Below are positions 44,443-55,290 of a DNA stretch of 64,000 nucleotides, in pieces. Numbering within the stretch: the first letter of the stretch is position 1; every line of letters begins with the position of its first letter. Source of the stretch: Chloroflexi bacterium 44-23. Its GTDB lineage: Bacteria > Chloroflexota > Anaerolineae > Anaerolineales > Anaerolineaceae. The DNA lies in assembly GCA_001899005.1 (NCBI GenBank), contig MKUW01000019.1:110996-174995 (forward strand), read 5' to 3'. Below the pieces are notes generated by a model that saw nothing but the letters and a program-made list of their open reading frames with translations, made no database searches and was not told the DNA's origin. The position numbers and the translations under genes are program-made.

Positions 44443-47400
44443 TTATTGATCCAGTGTCAGGCGTGTATTGCCTGCATCATATCCTCGCATTTGTAGATCG
44501 AGAAACTGATTGAAACGATTCTGCAATTCTTCGCGGGTACACGGCAGCCCCCCTGTTTTAAGCGTTTGCAGTAACATATCCACAGGAATGGTCACGGCCT
44601 GAATGCCTCGCAAGGCTTGAACGGCTGATGCTACAAACTTCGGCGGCAGACTCTCAACTTGATCACCTTGTTTCAAGAACTCCTCAATTGGCTTGCGCTC
44701 GCTAGGAGTCATGGCTTCCAGGCTGTGTTGGGCGGTTTCACTGGATAGGTTTGTTTGCAGCGCTTTCCGCCAGTTTTTGAGCAGATCGCTGAGCTTATCA
44801 TCCAGCATACTAACCATTGCATCCGAATTGGCCGCTCCCCGCTGTTGTGCCGGTCGCAGGTGGCAATAGGGGCAGGTGGGAGAATTAGCAATCGCGCCTT
44901 CGTGAAACTCACGGCAGCTAAGTAAACCGGTAAGCTGTTGTTTCCAGAATTCAAAATCACCACTGCGCGTTAGAATCTCAATGCCAGAAAGAGCGCGCAT
45001 CGATTCAAAGCGCACATCCTGGTATAGCCGTTGACGAAAATCATCTCCATTGGCTGTCAGCACAGATTTGCGGTGCAAGTCGCTATATACCCCTATATAT
45101 TCCTGTTTCAAGGCGGTCAACTCACGCAAGGCAGCCTGTTGATCAAAATCCGTATCTCCTTTTCCGAAACGCCTGATCGAATCCAGGGTTTGTTTTTGCA
45201 CCTGGTGTGCGCGCTGGGCCCAGGGATGATTCTCTGGCAGGTTTGCCTGCGCTTCTACCAGGTAGGTAGTGTAGGGTTGCAATTGGTTGACAGCGTCTAA
45301 TAATTGGTGGGCACGCTTAACTATCAGGCTGTAATCCAGAAATTCCTGTATTTGACCCTGAGAATAGCGCAGGTTGCGTAATTTACCCACCGTGGTGTAT
45401 TTGTTCAATTCTTCCAGAAATTGTTTGTATCCGCGGATTCCTGGTAGAAGATCCATCACAGATAGTGAATGGTCGGGTGCATCACTGTCTACAACGGTTC
45501 CCTTTTCCACCACAAAGGTCAACCGGTCGGTAAAAACGGGCGTATTCCATAACTGAGAGCCTTGTTCCAAACGATTCTGCAGGACCACTACCTGCTCCAA
45601 TTCAGAATTTACCAAACGTTGTAATTCCACTATGGCAGTTTCGCGCGTGTTTTCGTCACGTACTAATCCTGCTTGCAGACCTAAGCCTTCAAAGATGATA
45701 GTCCACAGGTTGATTGGCAAGCTGCGTGGAAGTTTATAAAAACGGAAATTGATGAGATCGGCCATTGAGCGGGTCAAAGCGCGTTCTAAAGAACTGGCAT
45801 CCAGTTCTTCACGCCCATCCAGATTGAGAGCAATATCCCCGTTATAAACCAATGCCAACAGGATTACCACCACCCATTCCGGTTCCAGTTTGTATTTGAG
45901 GTCTTTTTCGACAGGCTGCAATCCCCCATTAATCAATTCAATTATTTCACCACGATTAATCACCTGGCCTTCCGGTTTGCTGGTCAGGAGATTCTTAAAA
46001 TGTTTGGTATAGAGCGATTCATTTGGGCGAATATTGCCTTGAGCATCAAGAATGCCCAGACCTTCCAAAACTCCTGAGCCTAAATTTGATCCTCGCCCGC
46101 ATAAACGGCGAACGGCTTCCATGGCACTATTCGGTCGAGCTGACTCTGTCACTGGCTGACTCAAGCGCTGAAATTTAGGATAATTCGGGTAGTGATCCTC
46201 AAATTCTGGCGCAAACAAATGTGAGGCAACCATGCTGAATAACTCCTCTAAATTCTGGCTGGCAGTACTGCGCATACGGGTAAGTATGGTTTGAATGGGT
46301 TCGTCTACGCCCTGGTAAACAACATGTAATTTCTCAATCGTGTGTTCTTGCAGCCAACGCATCAAAACTCGGAAATAAGTTTCAGCTTTGTTGGCGTACT
46401 CCAAACGATATTCTGTGGATTCGTTTGCCATTGCCCGCGCACCGGCATACTGACGGATTTTCGTTTCAAAGTCATTATCCAGCCCGCTCAGGTAATAGAT
46501 CGTTTCATCTGGCAACTTTTCATCATTCCAGATGCGGTTCAAAAAAGGCGGCAGGAAATAAAGATAAAAATCACGGGGCGGTTGCGCCGTGGTACGCTCA
46601 TCTGGCGGACCGAAGAACAAATAACCGGGACGGGTGACTTTGTGGTCTGCCCATGGGAGTTCATAGAACCAGATACTGTAACCAGTCAAATAGGTTGTAT
46701 CACTCAAATTGAGTGCCAGACGTAATGCATCGAAGAAATAGATGTTTAAATCAGATTTATCCATGCTCTCGCCCCGGTCCTGGATTTTTTCATCAAATGG
46801 CACAACCTTTTTTAAATCCAAATAATATTGACCGTTTTCGAGGTTGTAGGAAAGGAATTGACCCTGAACCGTTTTCATCATCTCTTTGAGCGCCACCTGA
46901 ACCTGATCTAGTAAAAATTCAGCATTATTCATTTCAGGGGGTAGTCGTGTGTAGAGGCATAACCCATCGCGCAAACCCTCCGCAGTTTCACCCAGAGGTA
47001 AGAAAATGTCATTGGTCGATAAACGTTGCACACTGAGCGCCCGAATAATGCGGATGGCTAAGTCCTTGAGATTGGGGCGGGTGTACGCATTCTGAATCTT
47101 CTCCTCCAGAATATTGCTCTTCTGTATCACTAAAGCAATATCATCAATACTACGCAGGCTGGGATCATCTTGAATCAGTTTCCAATATTGATCATATGAG
47201 ATCAAACCAGGCTGATCGGTTGGCACTTCCCGATCTAAAACGGATCGAATGGCTGTACTAAAGGTTTTTAAGACCTGGCGTTTTTCGGCAATGGCAAGGT
47301 TTTCAAAAGTCTCTACGTAGACCGGATGAATTGGGAATAGATCCACAAATTCCTCCATGCGCTCAGCCATGGATTTATAGAGGGGTGCGAATTTGCGTAA

Positions 47401-48219
47401 ATAATCAGTGATGTGAGCTTTTTGGCCGTCTGTCTTTTTGAGTAGGCGTTGTGAAACAACAAAGGTAATGTCTTCGCGCGCAATATTGATTTGCTCAAAA
47501 CGATCTTTAACCCGGCGAAGCTGCTCTGCCACAAAACTGAAGCGCGGGTTTTCGAACAGCGTCTCTTGTAAGCCGCCCATAAACCGAAATGGACAAGATG
47601 CAGCTACTTCCCCTAATTCTCTTAAAAAACCCAGATCGAGAATCAAGGCGCGTTGCTCACGTGTTCGTAGATAATCCAACAGTTCATCGACGATTAACAA
47701 AATGCCCATTCCGGGATACTTTTCCTGAAACGCTGCCACTGCCTGGATAATCAGTGTTTTATTATTGTTCACCTGGTCGGCAGGCGGAAAAACAACTGAG
47801 ATTCCCCAGGAACTAAGTGCGGATTGAAGCTCATCCAACAAGATTTCCCGTAACCCGCGGGTCACACTCCCAATTTCAACTCGGACTACTTTAAACTTAC
47901 CCGCAAAGTTTATGGCTGCCTCTTTTACCCTTTTATTGGTTAGCTGTTCTCTCAGTTCGGGTCTTTCAGCGACCGCAGAAATCACAGACATAAGGTGGCT
48001 TTTGCCAGTACCATAATTGCCCACAATTAAAATGCCTTTGTTATCTTGCGGTCGGTCTAATTGAAGTTGAGGGAAGGCCATATCGATCAGCTTGTTCGCC
48101 ATAGCATCTGAAATGACATAGGTTTGCACCAGGTTCTTTGCAGCAGATTCTTTTTCAGCATCTCGCAGTTGAATAATTGTTTCGATCGGGGTAAATTGAA
48201 CAAGATCTCGATAAAGCAT
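44443..48219 (-). CDS. brxC: BrxC/PglY-like large ATPase (DUF6079-type)
   Basis: 1258 aa. The N-terminal AAA-type ATPase has Walker A ILIVGNYGTGKSHLMSVISA (~63-82), Walker B GILLIVDELLDYLRTREQR and a sensor region FMGGLQETLFENPRF. A long helical middle follows. A putative zinc site CREFHEG...CPYC lies near residue 1100. This is the organisation of BrxC/PglY from BREX type 3. The protein is thought to organise the BREX complex using ATP. It follows brxF by 3 bp and precedes the DUF3800 gene by 3 bp. Confidence 0.88.
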   Translation of the reverse strand: MLYRDLVQFTPIETIIQLRDAEKESAAKNLVQTYVISDAMANKLIDMAFPQLQLDRPQDNKGILIVGNYGTGKSHLMSVISAVAERPELREQLTNKRVKEAAINFAGKFKVVRVEIGSVTRGLREILLDELQSALSSWGISVVFPPADQVNNNKTLIIQAVAAFQEKYPGMGILLIVDELLDYLRTREQRALILDLGFLRELGEVAASCPFRFMGGLQETLFENPRFSFVAEQLRRVKDRFEQINIAREDITFVVSQRLLKKTDGQKAHITDYLRKFAPLYKSMAERMEEFVDLFPIHPVYVETFENLAIAEKRQVLKTFSTAIRSVLDREVPTDQPGLISYDQYWKLIQDDPSLRSIDDIALVIQKSNILEEKIQNAYTRPNLKDLAIRIIRALSVQRLSTNDIFLPLGETAEGLRDGLCLYTRLPPEMNNAEFLLDQVQVALKEMMKTVQGQFLSYNLENGQYYLDLKKVVPFDEKIQDRGESMDKSDLNIYFFDALRLALNLSDTTYLTGYSIWFYELPWADHKVTRPGYLFFGPPDERTTAQPPRDFYLYFLPPFLNRIWNDEKLPDETIYYLSGLDNDFETKIRQYAGARAMANESTEYRLEYANKAETYFRVLMRWLQEHTIEKLHVVYQGVDEPIQTILTRMRSTASQNLEELFSMVASHLFAPEFEDHYPNYPKFQRLSQPVTESARPNSAMEAVRRLCGRGSNLGSGVLEGLGILDAQGNIRPNESLYTKHFKNLLTSKPEGQVINRGEIIELINGGLQPVEKDLKYKLEPEWVVVILLALVYNGDIALNLDGREELDASSLERALTRSMADLINFRFYKLPRSLPINLWTIIFEGLGLQAGLVRDENTRETAIVELQRLVNSELEQVVVLQNRLEQGSQLWNTPVFTDRLTFVVEKGTVVDSDAPDHSLSVMDLLPGIRGYKQFLEELNKYTTVGKLRNLRYSQGQIQEFLDYSLIVKRAHQLLDAVNQLQPYTTYLVEAQANLPENHPWAQRAHQVQKQTLDSIRRFGKGDTDFDQQAALRELTALKQEYIGVYSDLHRKSVLTANGDDFRQRLYQDVRFESMRALSGIEILTRSGDFEFWKQQLTGLLSCREFHEGAIANSPTCPYCHLRPAQQRGAANSDAMVSMLDDKLSDLLKNWRKALQTNLSSETAQHSLEAMTPSERKPIEEFLKQGDQVESLPPKFVASAVQALRGIQAVTIPVDMLLQTLKTGGLPCTREELQNRFNQFLDLQMRGYDAGNTRLTLDQ

Positions 48220-48222
48220 GGC

Positions 48223-48702
48223 TTAAGCTCCTTGTGAGGTAGGAAATTGGCGAATTAAGACGACAGGTTGGTTAATTATGGTATCAGTTATTTTCCAGGT
48301 TCGGAAATGGTGGTGCTCCGGAACAGCATAAGAAAGTATACCGGAGGAAAAATTGCCTGGCCACATGACAACTATATGTTTGATCCGTGCAATTTGCCTG
48401 AATAACGCAAACGGATCAATTTGGAGCGTTGGGTCAAATAGTAGGTCGGGACAAACACAAAGAATGGGATCATGAGGGTGAGATGCCAGTTTATCCACCA
48501 TCCAATTTTGGGTGGAACGACTGCGGTCCATTGCGGATATGTTGAGAAGGAAACCGCCCAATTCCTGACTGATGTTAATTACTGAAATATTTTCTTCTTT
48601 AATCTTATTAGCAGTTTCCATTAATATTTGAATACTTGGATTGACAAGAATCAAGCAATCAAATAACTCATGGAAAGATGGGATGATTTCAAGTTTTGGC
48701 AT
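48223..48702 (-). CDS. brxF: BrxF-like small protein with degenerate P-loop
   Basis: 159 aa. The C-terminal half matches BrxF of BREX type 3: PDLLFDPTLQIDPFALFRQI, then HIVVMWPG and ILSYAVPEHHHF (family pattern W-P-G ... L-x-YA-x-P-x-H). BrxF normally opens with a Walker A of the type LVGPPGSGKT; here that position reads LILVNPSIQILME, with no G-K-T/S. The early core after it (ENISVINISQELGGFLLN) is still recognisable. It is the first gene of the island and should be read from a promoter in the AT-rich 48703-49065 region. Confidence 0.7.
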   Translation of the reverse strand: MPKLEIIPSFHELFDCLILVNPSIQILMETANKIKEENISVINISQELGGFLLNISAMDRSRSTQNWMVDKLASHPHDPILCVCPDLLFDPTLQIDPFALFRQIARIKHIVVMWPGNFSSGILSYAVPEHHHFRTWKITDTIINQPVVLIRQFPTSQGA

Positions 48703-49303
48703 TTTAGGTAATTAATAAAGAGAGATTCTATCAAAAATTAAAAAACTAAATTTTCTTAAATTTAGCAGTTCGTAAAAAATGGAGAAATTTTTAAGATTGA
48801 TATAACCTCCCTTATTAAAAGAACTATTTAAGACTCCAGAATAGAATAATTCAATGGAAAAAAATATATATGGATCGACAAATTTATTGTACTCTAAAGC
48901 AACGAGGTTTGAGTGGGAAACACAGGTTTTATTTATTATGGACACATCAAATGCAAATTAATGATTTTCAAATCAGTTTTTAAGAGTGAAAGATGAGAGA
49001 AGTTTAGTAATTCAAAATTTCCACTTTTAAATTTTATTGATTGAGAATTTAATTTACTTATTTACCCCGAATCCGAGCTAGGAAATAGTTTCCAGGTTTC
49101 TTAATTTTTCCCATTCCATTTCATATTACTGCCCCAATCTCGGCTTCGAACTTGGCATTCGTTTCGGGGCTTTCTGCGACTTTGAGAAAGTCGTTAACTG
49201 AATCGTTCCTAGACTCCTTGCATTCAAGAAGCGCTCAGTAAGGTTGGGATGAGATTTGCTGCAATTTTGGCAACACAATTTCAAAATTTGGCAACCAGGT
49301 TGC
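48703..49303. other. AT-rich upstream region of the BREX-like island
   Basis: 600 bp. CTAAATTT (48746-48753) and AAATTTAG (48758-48765) form a perfect 8-bp inverted repeat 44-63 bp before brxF, a candidate operator. A 77-codon frame at 48712-48945 lacks a ribosome site and looks spurious. 49066-49157 is a decayed MITE-like copy. CGACTTT-GAG-AAAGTCG (49177-49193) is a small hairpin. No other gene is supported. Confidence 0.5.
49066..49157 (-). repeat. MITE-like repeat, decayed copy 3
   Basis: Read on the minus strand, TTCGAAGCCGAGATTGGGG, then GTAATA, a diverged AT-rich stretch and AGCTCGGATTCGGGG align in order with the left ~95 bp of the repeat at 5171-5361. The right half is absent. It lies just outside the defence island, so the element may have marked an insertion site. 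Confidence 0.65.
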
Positions 49304-50047
49304 CTAGGCGAGCAGGCTGGCAGCGTCCTGGTCAATAAACCAGGTTACTACTCCACCGGGAGGTTGGATGCGCTGAGGGGGCAGCATGCGCGGCACGCGT
49401 GCGCCTTCCAGTACTTGCTTTAAGACGGGAGCTTTTTGTTTGCCAGTTACCAAAAAGGCTACCTGGTGGGCGTAATTGATGGCATTGGAGGTCAGGCTGA
49501 CCCGCTCTGCCGGCCGGCCATCATAATTTGCCTGTACGGGAAAGGCCAAAACAAGGGGATCGAACGGTTCGGTTTGTCCCGGGAAAAGTGAGGCTGTATG
49601 ACCATCGGCACCCATGCCTAATAAGACCCAATCAAAGGCTGGAGCTATATCGCCAGGTGCAATGAAATCGACCAGGGTTTGATGGTAACGCATGGCTGCT
49701 TCTTTGGGATCGAGTGTCCCGTCAATTGGATGGATATTTTCCTCCGGAATGGGGACATGCGATAATAATAATTTATAAGCCTCTCCATAATTACTTTGCG
49801 AATCGGTAGGAGGGACGCAGCGTTCATCAGCCCAAAAAACATGTATTTTCTCCCAGGGTATCAAGTCAAGATAAGGATGTTGGCGCAGCAGTACAAATAA
49901 ACCAACCGGTGTACCTCCACCTGAAAGTACAATTAAAGCCTGCCCGCGTTTTGTAATTGCTGTTTTAACCGCTCCATATAAATTTTGAGCAGCTCCGGCA
50001 TACAACTCGAATATATTGGGATAAATATGAGTAACTCTTTCGTTCAA
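49304..50047 (-). CDS. pgl: 6-phosphogluconolactonase
   Basis: 247 aa, standard DevB length. The family motifs are ALIVLSGGGTPVGLF, HVFWADERCVPPTDSQSNYG and LLGMGADGHTASLFPG, the last with the catalytic His. It hydrolyses 6-phosphogluconolactone in the oxidative pentose phosphate pathway. No zwf or gnd gene is adjacent; it stands alone between the repeat region and a 315-bp gap. The ATG at 50047 has AAGG-like bases at the right distance. Confidence 0.94.
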   Translation of the reverse strand: MNERVTHIYPNIFELYAGAAQNLYGAVKTAITKRGQALIVLSGGGTPVGLFVLLRQHPYLDLIPWEKIHVFWADERCVPPTDSQSNYGEAYKLLLSHVPIPEENIHPIDGTLDPKEAAMRYHQTLVDFIAPGDIAPAFDWVLLGMGADGHTASLFPGQTEPFDPLVLAFPVQANYDGRPAERVSLTSNAINYAHQVAFLVTGKQKAPVLKQVLEGARVPRMLPPQRIQPPGGVVTWFIDQDAASLLA

Positions 50048-50362
50048 CCTAACGCCTTCATTTTCTTAATTGGTCGCATGGTGATGTCCTGAACTTAAGT
50101 ATAACCACCTTCGCCAAGAAAAATATCGCATGTAATAGGTGTGCATATTTTTTTAAAGAGAATAAATTCAGCTGTGGAATGAAACAGTAGGGCGTGCTTC
50201 ACCAATGCCCATGTTAAATTGATTTTTACATATCATTTCTGGGTTGCCCTGGTATAAAGCGTGCAACTAAGATGGTACGGTTTTAAACGGCAACGCCGAT
50301 GAGATGAATGCCTGTCTTCGATTTATTTTGGCTTTGCATTTCAAAAATGAAATTGGTGCTGG
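50048..50362. other. Divergent intergenic gap
   Basis: 315 bp between pgl (minus) and the TPR-GGDEF gene (plus). I see no hairpin, repeat or frame worth reporting; it should contain the two divergent promoters, but no clear hexamer pair stands out. Confidence 0.5.
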
Positions 50363-52051
50363 ATGACTCTTAACCCACTTGATCAAAATTCAACAAACCT
50401 GCCCGACATTAAAGCAGAAATTGATGCTTTAAATGAAAAGGCATGGCAATTGGAAAGCATTGATCCCCAGGAAGGTTTGCGCTTGAGTAGAGAGAGTTAT
50501 CAGCTTTCTACCAACAATCAATTCCGTCTGAATAACTATCAAAAAGGTGTGGCAGACAGCTTATTCAACCAGGCCAACTTCAATTTGGACTGTGGTGATT
50601 ATCATCTGGCACTTGCTCAATCGCTTGAGGCACTTTCAATTTATACAGATATTCATGATTCTGCCCGGCTGGCTATGTCACTACGGACCCTGGCCGCCAT
50701 TTATTTAAGTATGCATGAGTATAACAAGGCCATGTCTACTTTGCTCAAGGCATTGGAAATTGCACGTCATCTCGATGATCCAATTCCGTTTGGAGAAACC
50801 TTAATGACAATGGGCATGGTGTATCTGCTGGCTGGCGATTCATCTCAAGCAATTCTGGAATTCAAAAAAGGCTTGCAAATCTTTCAAACCAGTAATAATG
50901 TGAAGCAGCTGGCATACATCTATTGCAATCTTGCCGCAGCTTATAAAGCTGAAGGGGAATTTGAGATTTTCAATCAATACCTGGAGCGCTGCGAAAAAGC
51001 TGCCAACCAGATTGGCAGTGATTACATCAAGGTTGATATTTTAAGACAGCGTGGTCAATATGAAATTCAACAAGGCAATCTCGATGCTGCCCATTCCTAT
51101 TTTCTACAAAGCCTGCAACTTGCAAAAAATCATGGGTATCAAGCGGATCAGGTGGCGTCCTCGATTTGGATCAGCGATATTTATTTTCGCCGCGGAAAAC
51201 TGAAAGAAGCTGCTGATTTGCTACTGGTTGTATTGGCTCAGGCTGCCAGGAATCGTTATGATGAAGGCAGTATGTACGCCCATCAGAAGCTGTCTCAAAT
51301 TTATGAGCAGTTAGGTGATTATGCCAATGCCTATAGTAATTTGAAGGTTTATCTGGATCTTGAATTGAAGATTACCAATGAAAAAAACGATTTGAAGTAT
51401 AAGTCGCTGGAAACAGTCTATCGCACGCAATCACTGCAGAGCGAAGCACGCATTATCCAGAATAAAAATGACCAACTGGAAAAGGAAATTAGCGAGCGAC
51501 GCTGGGTGGAGGATGCGCTGCGACAGAGTGAGGAAAAATACCGCCGATTAGCCAATATTGATCAATTAACGGGTTTAAACAACCGCCGCTATTTTTATGA
51601 GCTGGCTTTGAATGAGTACCGCCGCATAAAACGCTACTATCATCCGCTGGTAATCTTGATGCTGGACATTGATCAATTTAAGAAAATTAATGATCAATAT
51701 GGTCACCTGGCTGGCGACCAAATTTTGAAAATGGTTGCCCGCCATTTGCGCAAGATGATGCGTGAAGTGGATATCATCGGGCGCTTTGGCGGCGAAGAAT
51801 TCATTGTGCTGCTGCCTGAGACAAATATAGAACAGGCGATTCCTGTTGCCAAGCGTCTTTTGAATTTATTTTCAAATGCCAGATTTGAAATCAAAAATGA
51901 ATTGGTTCAAATTACTGTCAGTATCGGGTTGGCCGGGCATGAAGAAAATTTGAGCCTGGACTTGCTGATCAATCGCAGTGATCAGGCCATGCATACGGCG
52001 CAAAAACTGGGTGGAAACCAGCTTTCAGTTTGGGAAGAATCGGGGAATTGA
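50363..52051 (+). CDS. TPR-repeat diguanylate cyclase
   Basis: 562 aa, soluble. About eight TPR-like helical pairs fill residues ~15-350. A coiled linker (~355-390) follows, then GGDEF starting DQLTGLNNRRYFYELAL (~397). The motif is GGEEF (~475) with an REVD inhibitory site five residues before. There is no signal or membrane segment, so it would act in the cytoplasm and sense a partner through the TPRs. Third diguanylate cyclase of the window; no EAL or HD-GYP gene is present. A hairpin TATGCTT/AAGCATA (52062-52083) follows the stop but has no T tract. Confidence 0.88.
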   Translation: MTLNPLDQNSTNLPDIKAEIDALNEKAWQLESIDPQEGLRLSRESYQLSTNNQFRLNNYQKGVADSLFNQANFNLDCGDYHLALAQSLEALSIYTDIHDSARLAMSLRTLAAIYLSMHEYNKAMSTLLKALEIARHLDDPIPFGETLMTMGMVYLLAGDSSQAILEFKKGLQIFQTSNNVKQLAYIYCNLAAAYKAEGEFEIFNQYLERCEKAANQIGSDYIKVDILRQRGQYEIQQGNLDAAHSYFLQSLQLAKNHGYQADQVASSIWISDIYFRRGKLKEAADLLLVVLAQAARNRYDEGSMYAHQKLSQIYEQLGDYANAYSNLKVYLDLELKITNEKNDLKYKSLETVYRTQSLQSEARIIQNKNDQLEKEISERRWVEDALRQSEEKYRRLANIDQLTGLNNRRYFYELALNEYRRIKRYYHPLVILMLDIDQFKKINDQYGHLAGDQILKMVARHLRKMMREVDIIGRFGGEEFIVLLPETNIEQAIPVAKRLLNLFSNARFEIKNELVQITVSIGLAGHEENLSLDLLINRSDQAMHTAQKLGGNQLSVWEESGN

Positions 52052-52225
52052 GTTAAACGATTATGCTTGGTGGTTTAAGCATAGCTTGCATCAAATAACC
52101 AATGCAGTCAATGGTTGCGCTGTGTAAAATTACTCCTGGCAACAGTTGGCTGATTGGAGAGATGTATACCAATTAGAATGGTGAACTTTTCGTTATATCG
52201 ATAAATCTTGTGAACGGTTTAGCGA

Positions 52226-52420
52226 TTAAAATAATCTGAACCAATCAGTTCCAAAGATAATTGATCCGGCGATTATCACAAAGATTATGACTAATATTAC
52301 CCCACAGCCGCAACCGGAACAACCGCGACCAAAGCCGAAGCGGCTCTGCAACCAATCAAACAGCTTATCCAATAAGAACAACTTAAGCAGTCCAGCCAGA
52401 CAGCCACTGCGATTATCCAT
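52226..52420 (-). CDS. Small glycine/cysteine-rich membrane protein
   Basis: 64 aa. A positively charged Gly/Cys patch (RFGFGRGCSGCGCG, residues ~27-40) precedes one strong membrane segment (VILVIIFVIIAGSIIFG). The N-terminus MDNRSGCLAGLLKLFLLDKL is amphipathic. I do not know the family. The residue pattern and the A/G-rich bases on the coding strand just before its start support a real gene, but it lies alone between two plus-strand genes. Confidence 0.55.
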   Translation of the reverse strand: MDNRSGCLAGLLKLFLLDKLFDWLQSRFGFGRGCSGCGCGVILVIIFVIIAGSIIFGTDWFRLF

Positions 52421-52599
52421 TATTTTTTCTCCTTCTCTTGCTTCATTATCACAATCTACGAAAATAGGTGTAAAAAGTTGCGAAATCTCATTATACAGCT
52501 TCCCTCTGAAGGCAGGCAGAATTGTATTTGGTCAAACGCATGACTGAGTTGTCAATTACATGTAAAATTAAATAGAGAAAAATACCACGGGAGGTTTGA

Positions 52600-53991
<1,392 letters not shown>

Positions 53992-54012
53992 CAGCTGACA
54001 GTGATGCTTGTT

Positions 54013-54040
54013 GGGGGCTGTCCGCGGCCCCTTTCTTCCT
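54013..54040 (+). terminator. Rho-independent terminator of the GH1 gene
   Basis: GGGGC (54014-54018) pairs with GCCCC (54027-54031), extended by G-rich flanks, and runs into TTTCTTCC and then TTTTT at 54043. It sits 22 bp after the stop codon. Confidence 0.7.
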
Positions 54041-54045
54041 GCTTT

Positions 54046-55290
54046 TTAACCAGCACTTTGCGGCAAAGAGTCAGGAAGCCCAGCTTGTTGCTGAAATTTT
54101 CGGTTAGTGCTCAGCAAGATGATTAAATTCACTACAGCAATCAAGGTCAGCATTGCAGGTCCAATTTTGCTTAAAAAGACCGGTAAGCTGCCGATTTCAT
54201 CTGAAAACGGTAAAAGTGGAATGATTCCGGAGAGTAATGCGAATAAATTCCAGGTTCCATGCAGGAAAACCGCTGCCAGGTAATTGCCCAAAAAACGTTT
54301 CCAATTTCCGTTATAAAATGCGCTGGCCAAACCCCAGCCTACCAACCCGGAAAGAGTCACATGCAACAAGCCGGTGCCCATCCGGCCGAGTAAAAGTCCA
54401 AACCAGCTAATGTCAGTCGGAGCCCCAATTGCCCCCAATGTCTCCAGTGTGGCAAAACAAGCTCCTCCAATTAATCCACCGACGAAGCCCTGAGATGGAG
54501 TTAATTTCTTCCCAGCCAGGAACCACAATGCCATTGGTTTTAGCAATTCTTCCAGCATTGGTACTATTAAAGCGATTACCAGGAGACTGCCGTTCAATAC
54601 CAATGGCTGTTTGAAAAGTTCAGATACGATCTTTTCTGCTACAGCCGGATCCATTTGTGCTTGTGTTAATTGCTGGCTGTAAGCCATAACCTGACGCAAT
54701 AATTCAGGGTTACCCGTTAGCCAGATGATTATTATAAAGATGATAATTGCGAAAATGATCATTTCAGCGGTCAAAGCAACCGGCATGGTTACAAAGAAAT
54801 TAAAGCTGATTGCCCCCCAGGTTCGCACCGGAGAACCAAGTGATAGTTTTCGTGCGCCAAAAACAACCAGGAAGATCAGCGGTAAGATGACCAGAGGAAG
54901 CACAAAGATGGAATTGAGCACGCCCACCCAACTCCAATTGCTACCAACGAATGTGATGAAAAGGGAGATAAGCCAAACTACCAAACCAGCAAATAATAGT
55001 CTATGTCCCAGATTTGGCGGGATGGTGGGCAGATGTTTCCTTCTTATTCTTTGAATACCGGTATAAAGGCCTGGCAGAAATAGAAAACCGACAAAGAGTG
55101 ATGTCCAGGCTAAGACAAGCAGGGCACTTGATTGTTGCAAAGCTTGCGTGTCTGATGCAAAACTCGTAATCGCGATCAGTAGCAGTACAAACCCGCCCAG
55201 GATGCTCGTAAGGAAACCCAGGCTGCTGATGACAACCTGGGCGACGGTGTAAATCTGTGCACGCCCCTGCAAGGGCGACGTTTCAGTCAT
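54046..55290 (-). CDS. PrsW-family intramembrane metalloprotease-like protein
   Basis: 414 aa with about ten membrane segments. The CAAX/PrsW motif blocks are IVPMLEELLKPMALWFLAG (EE pair), CFATLETLGAIG, LLHVTLSGLVGWG and VFLHGTWNLFALL, so the Glu and His residues proposed to bind zinc are present. PrsW cleaves anti-sigma factors in Bacillus; here the substrate is unknown. Its start overlaps the stop of the DsbA-cyclophilin gene by one base, so both are translated together. Confidence 0.82.
   Translation of the reverse strand: MTETSPLQGRAQIYTVAQVVISSLGFLTSILGGFVLLLIAITSFASDTQALQQSSALLVLAWTSLFVGFLFLPGLYTGIQRIRRKHLPTIPPNLGHRLLFAGLVVWLISLFITFVGSNWSWVGVLNSIFVLPLVILPLIFLVVFGARKLSLGSPVRTWGAISFNFFVTMPVALTAEMIIFAIIIFIIIIWLTGNPELLRQVMAYSQQLTQAQMDPAVAEKIVSELFKQPLVLNGSLLVIALIVPMLEELLKPMALWFLAGKKLTPSQGFVGGLIGGACFATLETLGAIGAPTDISWFGLLLGRMGTGLLHVTLSGLVGWGLASAFYNGNWKRFLGNYLAAVFLHGTWNLFALLSGIIPLLPFSDEIGSLPVFLSKIGPAMLTLIAVVNLIILLSTNRKFQQQAGLPDSLPQSAG

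Noticed and set aside
48712..48945. 77-codon minus-strand frame upstream of brxF
   Set aside because: GTG start without a ribosome site, very AT-rich, no recognisable motif. It remains possible but unsupported.
52062..52083. Hairpin after the TPR-diguanylate cyclase as a terminator
   Set aside because: The 7-bp stem TATGCTT/AAGCATA lacks a T tract on either strand.
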